A stretch of 64,000 nt of DNA, taken from contig NZ_JAPZVN010000001.1 in NCBI RefSeq assembly GCF_027533845.1, positions 806,001 through 870,000 on the forward strand. The letters run 5' to 3'. A program made the position numbers and the translations under genes. This DNA is from Streptomyces sp. RPT161 (GTDB taxonomy: Bacteria > Actinomycetota > Actinomycetes > Streptomycetales > Streptomycetaceae). Below the pieces are notes generated by a model. The model made no database searches, was not told where the DNA came from, and saw only the letters and a program-made list of their open reading frames with translations. This document shows, one piece after another, positions 47,256 through 55,511 of the stretch (positions within the stretch are counted from its first letter, which is position 1; each line of letters begins with the position of its first letter).

Positions 47256-47340
47256 CCGCGTCAAACGGCATGCGCCACCCGCGCGGTGGGGCCCGGTACT
47301 TCGCCCCGGGCCATCCCAGCCCCGCGCGGGAGGCGCTCCG

Positions 47341-47775
47341 TCAGCCGAGCCGGACGACGGCCCGCGACTGCCCCAGCACCTTCTGCCCGGCGGCCGTCAC
47401 GGTCAGCTCGACGCGCACGGTGCGCTCCTCGTCGTCCAGCTTCGCCGCGACCTTGCCGCGGACCTCGATCAGCGCGCCCTTGTCGTCGTTGGGCACCACG
47501 ACCGGCTTGGTGAACCGCACCCCGTACTCGACCAGCGCCCCCGGGTCGCCCACCCAGTCGGTGACCACCCGGGCCGCCGACGCCATGGTGAACATGCCGT
47601 GCGCGATCACGTCCGGCAGTCCGACCTCTCTGGCGAACTTCTCGTTCCAGTGGATCGGGTTGAAGTCGCCGGACGCGCCCGCGTACTGCACCAGGGTCGC
47701 GCGGGTCACCGGGATGGTCAGCGGCGGCAGTTCGGTTCCGGCCTCGACCTCGTCGTAACGCACCTTCGCGGCCAC
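47341..47775 (-). CDS. MaoC-type dehydratase, HadB-like
   Basis: The 144-residue hot-dog protein has the hydratase signature DFNPIHWNEKFAREVGLPDV with catalytic Asp and His, and IAHGMFTMASAARVV. By homology it pairs with the upstream gene product as a (3R)-hydroxyacyl dehydratase, like mycobacterial HadAB of fatty-acid elongation. The GTG start is one base past the previous stop. A weak seven-base hairpin (47290-47312) follows. Confidence 0.85.
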   Translation of the reverse strand: MAAKVRYDEVEAGTELPPLTIPVTRATLVQYAGASGDFNPIHWNEKFAREVGLPDVIAHGMFTMASAARVVTDWVGDPGALVEYGVRFTKPVVVPNDDKGALIEVRGKVAAKLDDEERTVRVELTVTAAGQKVLGQSRAVVRLG

Positions 47776-47776
47776 G

Positions 47777-48253
47777 TCAGCCCCCCACCTTCTGCTCTGC
47801 GGACTCCGCCTCGACCGCGCGCACGACCAGCATCATCAGCGACGTCACCACGTGCTCGCCGTCCGCGTCGTACACCTCGCCGCGCACCGTCAGGAAGTCG
47901 TTGCCCGCCATCGACTTGATCGCCTCGATGCTCACCGTCACCGAGAGCCGGTCGCCGGCCCGCACCGGGCGGGTGTAGGCGAACTTCTGGTCGCCGTGCA
48001 CGACCCGGCTGAAGTCGAGCCTCAGCTCGGGGTCGTTGACCACCTGGGCGGCGGCCCGGTAGGTCAACGCGAACGGGAAGGTCGGCGGCGCGATCACATC
48101 GGGGTGCCCGAGCGCCCGGGCCGCGTCGGCGTCGTAGTACGCGGGGTTGGCGTCGCCCACCGCCTCGGCGAACTCGCGGATCTTCTCCCGGCCCACCTCG
48201 TAGGCCTCGGTGGGCGGGTACGTACGCCCGACGTAGGACGGGTCGAGCGGCAT
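47777..48253 (-). CDS. MaoC-type protein, HadA-like
   Basis: The 158-residue product starts MPLDPSYVGRTYPPTEAYEV with GGAGG five bases upstream. It carries an N-terminal MaoC_dehydratas-type hot-dog (REKIREFAEAVGDANPAYYD, FPFALTYRA) without the DxxxxH catalytic pair, as in HadA, the partner subunit. It is tightly linked to the HadB-like gene, so the two likely form a heterodimer. Confidence 0.85.
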   Translation of the reverse strand: MPLDPSYVGRTYPPTEAYEVGREKIREFAEAVGDANPAYYDADAARALGHPDVIAPPTFPFALTYRAAAQVVNDPELRLDFSRVVHGDQKFAYTRPVRAGDRLSVTVSIEAIKSMAGNDFLTVRGEVYDADGEHVVTSLMMLVVRAVEAESAEQKVGG

Positions 48254-48322
48254 CGGCACCTCCAGTGCTCCGGTGTGCGGTCCGGTACGGCCGGTGGCGC
48301 GAGCGCTCGGACCGGCTCAACG

Positions 48323-48360
48323 CCGTAAGGCCGCCCCCGGGCATGGGGGCGGCCTTACGG
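48323..48360 (-). terminator. Terminator after rpmG
   Basis: Perfect 16-base arms (48323-48338 and 48345-48360) with a six-base loop lie 11 bases past the rpmG stop. Confidence 0.8.
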
Positions 48361-48371
48361 TGGTGTTTTGG

Positions 48372-48536
48372 TCAGCGCGTCTCGCGGTGCGCGGTGTGCG
48401 CGTTGCAGCGCGGGCAGTGCTTCTTCATCTCAAGACGGTCCGGGTCGTTGCGCCGGTTCTTCTTGGTGATGTAGTTCCGCTCCTTGCACTCCACGCAGGC
48501 CAGCGTGATCTTCGGGCGGACGTCGGTGGCAGCCAC
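48372..48536 (-). CDS. rpmG: 50S ribosomal protein L33, zinc-binding (C+) form
   Basis: L33 is a small large-subunit protein near the E site. GTG 48536 gives 54 residues, with zinc ligands CVEC and CPRC and the segment [20 protein letters not shown]. It is the zinc-dependent paralogue. It lies next to tRNA-Met and tRNA-Thr, a common actinobacterial arrangement. Confidence 0.96.
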   Translation of the reverse strand: MAATDVRPKITLACVECKERNYITKKNRRNDPDRLEMKKHCPRCNAHTAHRETR

Positions 48537-48620
48537 GTGAGTGCTCCTTGACGGACGGATGGATTTAACGCAGCAAGAGTAGCCGATTGAAGGACCGATC
48601 CCGCAATCGGCTACACAGGG

Positions 48621-48693
48621 TAGCGGCGACCGGACTTGAACCGGTGACACAGCGATTATGAGCCGCTTGCTCTACCGACTGAGCTACGCCGCT
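48621..48693 (-). tRNA. tRNA-Met (CAT anticodon, elongator type)
   Basis: A 73-base tRNA with acceptor AGCGGCG/CGCCGCT, D-arm TAGCTCAGTCGGTAGAGCA, loop with CAT anticodon and T-arm CCGGTTCAAGTCCGG. The first pair A-T and lack of initiator features (no C1-A72 mismatch, no GGG/CCC anticodon stem) favour elongator Met. CCA is not encoded. Confidence 0.95.
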
Positions 48694-48741
48694 GTGATGA
48701 ACGGTTCCCCCCGCCGGAGGCGGGGACAGCCGTCACATCAG

Positions 48742-48814
48742 AGCCCCAATACGGAATCGAACCGTAGACCTTCTCCTTACCATGGAGACGCTCTGCCGAC
48801 TGAGCTATTGGGGC
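48742..48814 (-). tRNA. tRNA-Thr (GGT anticodon)
   Basis: A 73-base tRNA with acceptor GCCCCAA/TTGGGGC, D-arm TAGCTCAGTCGGCAGAGC, anticodon stem TCTCC/GGAGA around loop ATGGTAA, and T-arm ACGGTTCGATTCCGT. It lies about 48 bases before tRNA-Met and may share its transcript. Confidence 0.95.
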
Positions 48815-49125
48815 GAGCGAGGAAGACATTACACGCTCCGCCGCGATACGTGAAATCCGTATCGAGCCCCCACAACCTGTCGTCTCCCCACCCGTCGCCG
48901 CCCCGTCACCGGTGCCCCGCGAGGCCACCCGCACCCCGTGGGCGAACGGCGTCCCACCAGCGACTCCTCGACACGCACGCCGAACGTGTACGACAGCGCC
49001 GGTACGACTATTCCCCTCCTGCGCGATCGGCCGCTTCACGGCCCATAGGCTCATGTCACGTGATCTTGCGCAGTTACTCCGCGTGATCTTGCGCACCGAC
49101 CCGCCGCCCCCCACCGAGGAGCGCG
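48815..49125. other. Spacer between tRNA-Thr and the amidohydrolase gene
   Basis: These 311 bases have no credible gene. Near the right end a 14-base direct repeat CGTGATCTTGCGCA occurs at 49059-49072 and 49082-49095, just after a possible -10 box TAGGCT (49046-49051) on the plus strand. No matching -35 is clear. Confidence 0.5.
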
Positions 49126-50424
49126 ATGACCGAGAGCGTGCCGTCGCAGCCGCACCAGCCCAAACCCCAGGGAAGGCCGGAAACCGACGACGCCCCGGAC
49201 GATCGCGCGCCCGCCCTGCTGCTCAGCGGCGCCCGGCTGGGCGACGGGCGGGTGGTGGACGTACGGCTCAGCGGTGGCCGGATCGAGGCGGTCGGCACGG
49301 CGGGCAGCCTGGCCGCGCCGGACGCCACCGGCGGCACCCGGGTGGACCTCGCCGGCTATCTGCTGCTGCCCGCCCCCGCCGAGCCCCACGCGCACCTGGA
49401 CTCGGCCCTCACCGCCGACTGCCCCGGACCGCCGAGCGAGGCGCAGCAGGACGTACAGCGCCGGGTCACCGAGGCCGCACTGCTGCAACTCGGCCATGGT
49501 GCCACCGCCTTGCGCACCCATGTGCGGGTCGGCGACCTGCGCGGCCTCACCGCCCTGGAGGCCGTCCTGGAGTCCCGGCGGGCGCTGCGCGGCCTGGTCG
49601 AGCTGACCGCGGTGGCGATGCCCCGGGTGCTCACCGGCATGGCGGGCGCGGAGGGTCTCGCGGTACTGCGGGACGCCGTGAAGACCGGCGCCGGCGTGGT
49701 CGGCGGCTACCCGGACCTGGACCCCGATCCGACCGGCTACGTGGAGGCGGTGCTCGGGGTGGCCGCCGAGTTCGGCTGCGCGGTCGACCTGCACACCGAG
49801 GGCGGCGATCCGGCCCGGCTGGCGCGGCTGGCGGCGATGGCGGGCGGGCTGCGGCCCGGGGTGACCATCGGACCGTGCACCGGTCTCGCCGCGCTGCCGC
49901 GCGAGGCGGCCGAGCGGGCCGCCGCCCGGCTCGCCGCCGCCGGGATCTCGGTGGCCTGCCTGCCGCAGGGCGGTTGCGGGGCGCTCGCCGGCAGCGCGTC
50001 CAGCGGCTACGCGCCGGGGGTCGCACGCCTGTTGCGCGCCGCAGGGGTACGGGTCACCGCGGGTGGCGGCGCGCTGCGGGACGCGGCCAATCCGGTCGGC
50101 CGAGGCGATCCGCTGGAGGCCGCGTTCCTGCTGGCCTCGTACGGCGAGTGCGGGGCACAGGCCGCGTACGAGGCGGTGAGCGGGCGGGCGCGCGAGGTGC
50201 TGGGACTGCCCGAGGTACGGGTCGAGGCGGGCTTTCCGGCGGAGCTGCTGGCGGTGCGCGGGCAGCGGATCGACGCGGTGCTGTCGCTCGGGTACAGCCG
50301 GATCGTCATCCACCGGGGCCGGGTGGTCTCGCGCACCAGCGCGGTGCGCGAGTACGCGGACTGCGCGACCACGGCGGCACTCGATCTGCCCAGGCAGTCG
50401 CGCAGCGGCGGAACCCCGGCCTGA
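49126..50424 (+). CDS. Amidohydrolase, cytosine-deaminase-like, active site degenerate
   Basis: The 432-residue product aligns by eye with CodA-type cytosine deaminases: EPHAHLD at residues 86-92 keeps the first metal HxH, and DLHTEGG at about 221-227 keeps a His. However the positions equivalent to E. coli Glu217, His246 and Asp313 appear as Gly226, Pro250/Cys251 and Gly/Ala in AGGGALRD (about 312-319). The enzyme may use another chemistry or be inactive. It starts 30 bases past a direct repeat and is followed by an oxidoreductase gene. Confidence 0.75.
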   Translation: MTESVPSQPHQPKPQGRPETDDAPDDRAPALLLSGARLGDGRVVDVRLSGGRIEAVGTAGSLAAPDATGGTRVDLAGYLLLPAPAEPHAHLDSALTADCPGPPSEAQQDVQRRVTEAALLQLGHGATALRTHVRVGDLRGLTALEAVLESRRALRGLVELTAVAMPRVLTGMAGAEGLAVLRDAVKTGAGVVGGYPDLDPDPTGYVEAVLGVAAEFGCAVDLHTEGGDPARLARLAAMAGGLRPGVTIGPCTGLAALPREAAERAAARLAAAGISVACLPQGGCGALAGSASSGYAPGVARLLRAAGVRVTAGGGALRDAANPVGRGDPLEAAFLLASYGECGAQAAYEAVSGRAREVLGLPEVRVEAGFPAELLAVRGQRIDAVLSLGYSRIVIHRGRVVSRTSAVREYADCATTAALDLPRQSRSGGTPA

Positions 50425-50492
50425 ACTGGTCTTGCGCACAAGGGCTTTCGCTCCGGCGGCGGGTGTCGGTGGCCGGGCGTACGGTCGTGAGT

Positions 50493-51155
50493 ATGCGCAT
50501 CGTGATCGCTGGTGGACATGGCAAGATCGCGCAGCGGCTGGAGCGCCTGCTGGCCGCGCGCGGTGACAGCGTGGCCGGGATCATCCGCAATCCCGACCAC
50601 GCCGAGGACCTGCGGGCGAACGGCGCCGATCCGGTCGTCTGCGACCTGGAGCGGGCCGACGTCGAGGAGGTGACCGCTCATCTGCGAGGCGCCGACGCCG
50701 CGGTGTTCGCCGCGGGTGCCGGGCCGGGCAGCGGCGCGGCCCGCAAGTGGACGGTGGACCACGCGGCTGCCGTGCTGTTCGCGGACGCGGCGGAGCGGGC
50801 CGGGGTACGCCGCTATCTGATCGTCTCCTCGATGGGCGCCGACAGCGAGCCACCCCCGGGAACCGACCTGGTCTTCGCCGAGTACCTGCGGGCCAAGGCG
50901 GCGGCCGACGACGACGTACGGTCCAGGCCCGGCCTGGACTGGACCGTACTGCGCCCCGGCCGGCTCACCGACGATCCCGGGACCGGCCATGTCACGCTCG
51001 CGGAACGGACCGGTCCCGGCTCGGTGCCCAGGGACGACGTGGCGGCGGTACTGGCCGCGCTGCTGGACGAGCCGCGTACGGCGGGCCGCACCCTGGAGCT
51101 GATAGGCGGCCCGGTGCCGATCGCGGAGGCGGTCAAGGCGGCGGCCGCGCACTGA
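50493..51155 (+). CDS. NAD(P)-binding atypical SDR oxidoreductase
   Basis: The 220-residue product has an N-terminal Rossmann motif (IVIAGGHGKIAQRLERLLAA), then LIVSSMGADSE and WTVLRPGRLTDDPGTG, typical of atypical SDR proteins that bind NAD(P)H (NmrA/YwnB-like). Tyr-x3-Lys appears as YLRAKAA. Substrate is unknown. ATG 50493 has GTGAG upstream. A hairpin with arms ACCCGGCGT/ACGCCGGGT (51194-51202, 51229-51237) follows. Confidence 0.85.
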   Translation: MRIVIAGGHGKIAQRLERLLAARGDSVAGIIRNPDHAEDLRANGADPVVCDLERADVEEVTAHLRGADAAVFAAGAGPGSGAARKWTVDHAAAVLFADAAERAGVRRYLIVSSMGADSEPPPGTDLVFAEYLRAKAAADDDVRSRPGLDWTVLRPGRLTDDPGTGHVTLAERTGPGSVPRDDVAAVLAALLDEPRTAGRTLELIGGPVPIAEAVKAAAAH

Positions 51156-51353
51156 CCCTTTCCATGGACTCCCTGTGCATTCGCTGTGCATCTACCCGGC
51201 GTGCCGAAATGTTCGCCATGTGTAATGAACGCCGGGTGCCGATTAAAGGCAGCCCCAGGTCTTTTCAAAGCTTCTTCTTGGTCCGATGAGAAGTTCCTTG
51301 AATACGGCCGCATTGGCACAGAGGACGCCCGCGGGTGACGAAGACTGCCGTAC

Positions 51354-53810
51354 ATGGCTACAACAGTCCTCGACCCGACCGTCCCCACCGGCGCGGACCG
51401 GCGCGCGCCCTGGAGATCGCCGGTGGACCAACCCGCGTACGCGCGGCCGGCTCTGCTGGTCATCACCGTGCTCGCCGCCGTGCTCTACGCGTGGGGGATC
51501 AATCACAGCCAGTACCACACGTTCTACGCGAACGCCGCGCGCAGCATGACCGAGAGCTGGAAGGCGTTCTTCTACGGCTCCTTCGATCCCGGCAATTCCA
51601 TCACGCTGGATAAATTGCCTGGATTCCTGTGGCCGCAAGCCATTTCGGCCCGCATCTTCGGATTTCATCCCTGGGCGCTGACGCTTCCTCAGGTAATTGA
51701 GGGGGTGGCCAGCCTCCTGGTGCTTTACCGGGTGGTCCGCCGCTGGGCCGGCGTCAACGCGGCGCTGATCGCCAGCACGGCCTTCCTGGTCACGCCGGTC
51801 GCCGTGGGGCTGTTCCGCACCGCGGTGGAGGACCCGCTGTTCACCCTGTGCGTGCTGCTGGCGGCGGAGGCCACCCAGCGGGCCGCGGAGGCGGGCCGGC
51901 TGCGTCCGCTGGTGATGGCGGGCGTCTGGGTCGGCGTCGGCTTCCAGTCCAAGATGCTGGAGGCGTGGGCGGTGCTGCCCGCGCTGGCGCTGGTGTATCT
52001 GATCTCGGCGCCGATCGCGCTGCGGAAGCGGCTGGCGCACATCGGACTGTCCGCCCTCGTGATGGCCGCGGTCTCCTGCTCGTGGATGCTCGCCGTCACC
52101 CTCACCCCGGCCAAGGACCGGCCCTATGTGGACGGCACCACGAACAACTCCGCTTTCAGCATGGTCGTGGGCTACAACTTCCTGAACCGCTTTTCGTCGC
52201 TGGGCATCAGCGCCGCCTCCACCGGCAGCATCAGCGCCACACAGGGCGGCGGCCACGGCGGCGGCCAGCACGGCGCGACCGGCGCCCCCGGCGCGGGCCG
52301 GAACGCGGCCCAGGGCGCAGGCGGCCAGTCCGGCGCGGGCCGCGGCGGCGGCCAGTCCGGGGCGACCGCGCCCGGCCTGCCCGGCACCTCAGGCATGGGC
52401 CAGCACTCGGGCGCGGGCCACCACGGTTCCGGCGCCCACCACCGTCAGGGCGGCTTCAACGGCGCCTCCGCCCCGGGTCAGCACTTCGGTTCCGGTTCGG
52501 CTTCCGGTTCCGGGCAGGGGACCGGGGGTGCCGCTCAGCAGTCGGCCGGGCAGCAGTCGGCCGCCGGGCACGGGGGCCAGCAGGGCCGTGGCGGCGGCGG
52601 AGGCGGCGGCTGGGGCGGCGACCAGAACGGCTGGTCGAAGATGTTCGGCTCGTCGCTCGCCTCGCAGACCGGCTGGCTCTACCCGCTGGCCGCCATCGCC
52701 GTCGTCTGCGGCCTGTGGTGGCGCCGCGGCAGGCCCCGTACGGACCGGGTCCGCATCGGCTTCGTCATGTGGGGCACCTGGCTGGCCACGTACTTCCTGG
52801 TCTTCAGCGCGGGCAGCGTCGGCGGCCACACGTACTACATGGGCGTGATCGCGGTGCCGCTCGCGGCGCTCGCCGGTGGCGGGATGACGCTGCTGTGGCG
52901 CGCGTACCGGGCCGGTGGCCGTCGCGCCTGGGTGCTGCCCGGCGCGGTCGCCGCGACGGCCGCATGGGGTGCGTACATAGCCAGCGGATTCCCGACCTTC
53001 CTGCCGTGGCTGGCGCCGGCCGTGGGCGTGCTCGCGGTGGCCGCCGTCGTGCTGCTCGTCCTGGCCCGCCCGGGCGGCGTGCGGTCCGGTGGGCGGCTCG
53101 CCCTCGCGGGCCTCGCCGCCTCGCTGGCGGCGGTGCTGTTCGCGCCCAGCGCGTGGGCGGTGCAGGTGTTCAACCCGTCGTACGGCAGCTCCGGCATGGG
53201 CTCGGTCGGTCCGTCCGGCACGGGCCACGGAGGCGGCGGCCACGGCCAGTCGAAGCTGGCGGGTGGCCGGATGGGCCAGCTGCCTTGGGGCGGCGCGGCG
53301 GGCGGCGCCCCCGGCAAGGGCGCGACGCACGGAGGCGGCATGGGCGGATTCGGCGACAGCAGCGGCCAACTGACCGCGCAGCAGCAGAAGTTGCTGGACT
53401 ACACGACCGCCCACCGCGGTTCCGCGCAGTACGTGTTCGCCACCACCAGCTGGAGCAGCGCCTCTCCGTACATCCTCGCCAAGGGCGCCGACGTGCTTCC
53501 GCTGGGCGGTTTCACCGGCCAGGTGCCGTTCCCCACCGAGAGCCAGTTCCAGCAGATGGTGAACTCCGGCAAGCTCAAGTACGTGCTGGTCAGCGGAAGC
53601 GGCCGGGGCATCGGCGCGATGTTCGGCAACAGCGACGCCGGTACGACGAGCACCACCCAGATCACCAACTGGGTCAAGTCCGGCTGCACTCCGGTACCGG
53701 CCTCGGCCTACGGCGGAACGCAGTCGTCCGCGGCGGCCACGAACGGGTTCCCCGGCATGGGTGAGGCCAACGCGGCACAGACCCTCTACCAGTGCAGCCC
53801 GGCGCATTAA
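51354..53810 (+). CDS. GT39/ArnT-like membrane glycosyltransferase (YkcA/B type) with Gly/His-rich loops
   Basis: The 818-residue product has about 12 membrane segments. The first external loop contains FDPGNSITLDKLPGFLWPQA and the catalytic-type Asp-Lys region of ArnT/PMT enzymes, which transfer a sugar from polyprenyl phosphate outside the membrane. Two low-complexity stretches rich in Gly, His, Gln, Ser and Met lie at about residues 290-425 and 615-680. The C-terminal domain (QKLLDYTTAHRGSAQYVFAT onward) resembles the YkcA/YkcB C-terminal domain. The spacer before it contains the direct repeat CTGTGCAT (51173, 51184). A terminator follows. Confidence 0.85.
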   Translation: MATTVLDPTVPTGADRRAPWRSPVDQPAYARPALLVITVLAAVLYAWGINHSQYHTFYANAARSMTESWKAFFYGSFDPGNSITLDKLPGFLWPQAISARIFGFHPWALTLPQVIEGVASLLVLYRVVRRWAGVNAALIASTAFLVTPVAVGLFRTAVEDPLFTLCVLLAAEATQRAAEAGRLRPLVMAGVWVGVGFQSKMLEAWAVLPALALVYLISAPIALRKRLAHIGLSALVMAAVSCSWMLAVTLTPAKDRPYVDGTTNNSAFSMVVGYNFLNRFSSLGISAASTGSISATQGGGHGGGQHGATGAPGAGRNAAQGAGGQSGAGRGGGQSGATAPGLPGTSGMGQHSGAGHHGSGAHHRQGGFNGASAPGQHFGSGSASGSGQGTGGAAQQSAGQQSAAGHGGQQGRGGGGGGGWGGDQNGWSKMFGSSLASQTGWLYPLAAIAVVCGLWWRRGRPRTDRVRIGFVMWGTWLATYFLVFSAGSVGGHTYYMGVIAVPLAALAGGGMTLLWRAYRAGGRRAWVLPGAVAATAAWGAYIASGFPTFLPWLAPAVGVLAVAAVVLLVLARPGGVRSGGRLALAGLAASLAAVLFAPSAWAVQVFNPSYGSSGMGSVGPSGTGHGGGGHGQSKLAGGRMGQLPWGGAAGGAPGKGATHGGGMGGFGDSSGQLTAQQQKLLDYTTAHRGSAQYVFATTSWSSASPYILAKGADVLPLGGFTGQVPFPTESQFQQMVNSGKLKYVLVSGSGRGIGAMFGNSDAGTTSTTQITNWVKSGCTPVPASAYGGTQSSAAATNGFPGMGEANAAQTLYQCSPAH

Positions 53811-53832
53811 CCGCGTCATCCGCTGGTAAACC

Positions 53833-53867
53833 ACCGCCCCCGACCGGATTCACCGGCCGGGGGCGGT
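53833..53867 (+). terminator. Terminator after the glycosyltransferase gene
   Basis: Fifteen-base arms (53833-53847 and 53853-53867) with one mismatch and a five-base loop lie 22 bases past the glycosyltransferase stop. Confidence 0.8.
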
Positions 53868-53955
53868 GCCATGTCCGCACCCCACGGCGCGCCTCCGGGT
53901 GCCACTCGAACGCAACGTAAGCTGCACGCAAAGCCGCTGGAGCGAGGAGGAGCGG

Positions 53956-55461
53956 GTGGGGCGGGACGCGATGCTCGGCGGGCGCTACGAGCTGGTCGAG
54001 CGGCTCGGTCAGGGCGGCATGGGCACGGTCCACCGTGCCGTGGACCACCGGCTGCGGCGCACGGTGGCCATCAAGCTGATGTCCGCGGAGCTGGCCCACC
54101 ACCCGGAGTCGCGGGCGAGGTTCCAGCGCGAGGCGCACGCCGTGGCGGCGCTGAACCACTCCGCGGTGGCCACCATCCACGACGTCGCAGAGGAACCGGA
54201 CCCCGAGGGTCCGCGGCCGTACCTGGTCATGGAGTACGTGCCGGGCGGCACCCTCGCCGAGGCGCTGCGCGCCGGGCCGCTCCCGATCAGCCGGGCGGTC
54301 ACCCTGGCCGGCGAGGTGCTCGACGCCCTGGGGCACAGCCATCAACACGGCATCGTGCATCGGGACATCAAGCCGTCGAACATCATGCTCACCGGCCCCA
54401 CCACGGTGAAGGTCCTCGACTTCGGCATCGCCAAGGCGCTCACCGAGGCCGCCACCCGGCTCACGGGCAGCGGCGCCGCGCCCGGCACGCCCGCGTACCT
54501 CTCACCCGAGCAGATCAGCGGCGGCGAGATCGACCACCGGGCGGACCTGTACGCCATGGGTTGCCTGCTGTACGAACTGCTCACCGGGGCACCGCCGTTC
54601 CGGGCCGACTCGCCGTTCGCCGTGATGCACCAGCATGTGTACGCCGAGCCGGTGCCGGTCTCCCGGCTGCGCGCCGAGGTGCCGCCGGCGGTGGAGGCGG
54701 TGATCGCACGGGCGCTGCGCAAGGATCCGGCGGATCGTTTCGCCGATGCGGAGTCCATGCGGGCCGCACTGACGGATGCGGTCGACCAGGCGGCGGCTCC
54801 CGTACCGGTGCCGGCGCCCGAGCAGGAGGCGGCCGTACCGGCGCGGGCACCTGTTCAGGAGGCGGCTCGAAATCCCGTACCAGAACCCGGGTTCAGCGCC
54901 GGTAAACGGCTCAGGCACGCGCTGCGGCCTTCCAGCGCGGGTGCGTTGGCGCTGGTCGGGTGCGTACTGTCGTTCCTGTGCGCCCGTGCGCAGACGGTGG
55001 AGACCGCGCACTTCGGTCAAGTCGCCGTGGCGGCGGGCCTGTTGGGACTTGCCGCGCTACCGGTATCACCCCGGCTGTCCTGCGTGGTCGCCTGGGGGCC
55101 GGTGGCCGAGGCCGTCGCGGTCAACTCCGAGCTACGGCGGGCGAACCTCGGGTGGGACAGCTCGTACGCCAGCATCGCCCTGATGCTGGCGATGGCCTCC
55201 GCCGTCTGCCTCGCCCGCGCGGCCCGTGTCCGCGGTGACGCCGCCTTCGCGGTGGTCGCCTTCTGGCTCACCGCCACTTCGGCGATCTGGTACTTCCTGG
55301 ACGACCTGCGCAAGCTCGTCGTCTTCTACCTGCTGCTGGCGGCGGCCACCGCCGCGGCGGGCGCCCAGGAACTCGCCGGGTGGTACCGCCGCCGGACGGT
55401 ACGCCGCCGAGCGCCCGCCCGGGTGCCGCGTACCCCCGCCCGCGTACCGACCGTCGGTTAG
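53956..55461 (+). CDS. Membrane-bound Ser/Thr protein kinase (PknB-like)
   Basis: The 501-residue product has a Hanks-type kinase domain at about residues 10-280: GQGGMG at 18-23, VAIK Lys40, HRDIKPSN with Asp137 and DFG Asp155, GTPAYLSPEQ and APE-like region. An Ala/Pro/Glu-rich linker leads to about five membrane segments with only short loops and no PASTA domain, so any sensor is in the membrane. The start is GTG 53956 with AGGAGG six bases upstream. Confidence 0.93.
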   Translation: MGRDAMLGGRYELVERLGQGGMGTVHRAVDHRLRRTVAIKLMSAELAHHPESRARFQREAHAVAALNHSAVATIHDVAEEPDPEGPRPYLVMEYVPGGTLAEALRAGPLPISRAVTLAGEVLDALGHSHQHGIVHRDIKPSNIMLTGPTTVKVLDFGIAKALTEAATRLTGSGAAPGTPAYLSPEQISGGEIDHRADLYAMGCLLYELLTGAPPFRADSPFAVMHQHVYAEPVPVSRLRAEVPPAVEAVIARALRKDPADRFADAESMRAALTDAVDQAAAPVPVPAPEQEAAVPARAPVQEAARNPVPEPGFSAGKRLRHALRPSSAGALALVGCVLSFLCARAQTVETAHFGQVAVAAGLLGLAALPVSPRLSCVVAWGPVAEAVAVNSELRRANLGWDSSYASIALMLAMASAVCLARAARVRGDAAFAVVAFWLTATSAIWYFLDDLRKLVVFYLLLAAATAAAGAQELAGWYRRRTVRRRAPARVPRTPARVPTVG

Positions 55462-55511
55462 CGCCGTCGCGGCGGCTCAAGCCGTCCACCGCGACGGCGC
55501 GCGGCCGGGAG

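Noticed and set aside
48912-50492. Upstream extension of the SDR gene frame through the amidohydrolase
   Set aside because: Arg/Gly-rich out-of-frame translation of the amidohydrolase gene; the Rossmann motif begins at 50493.
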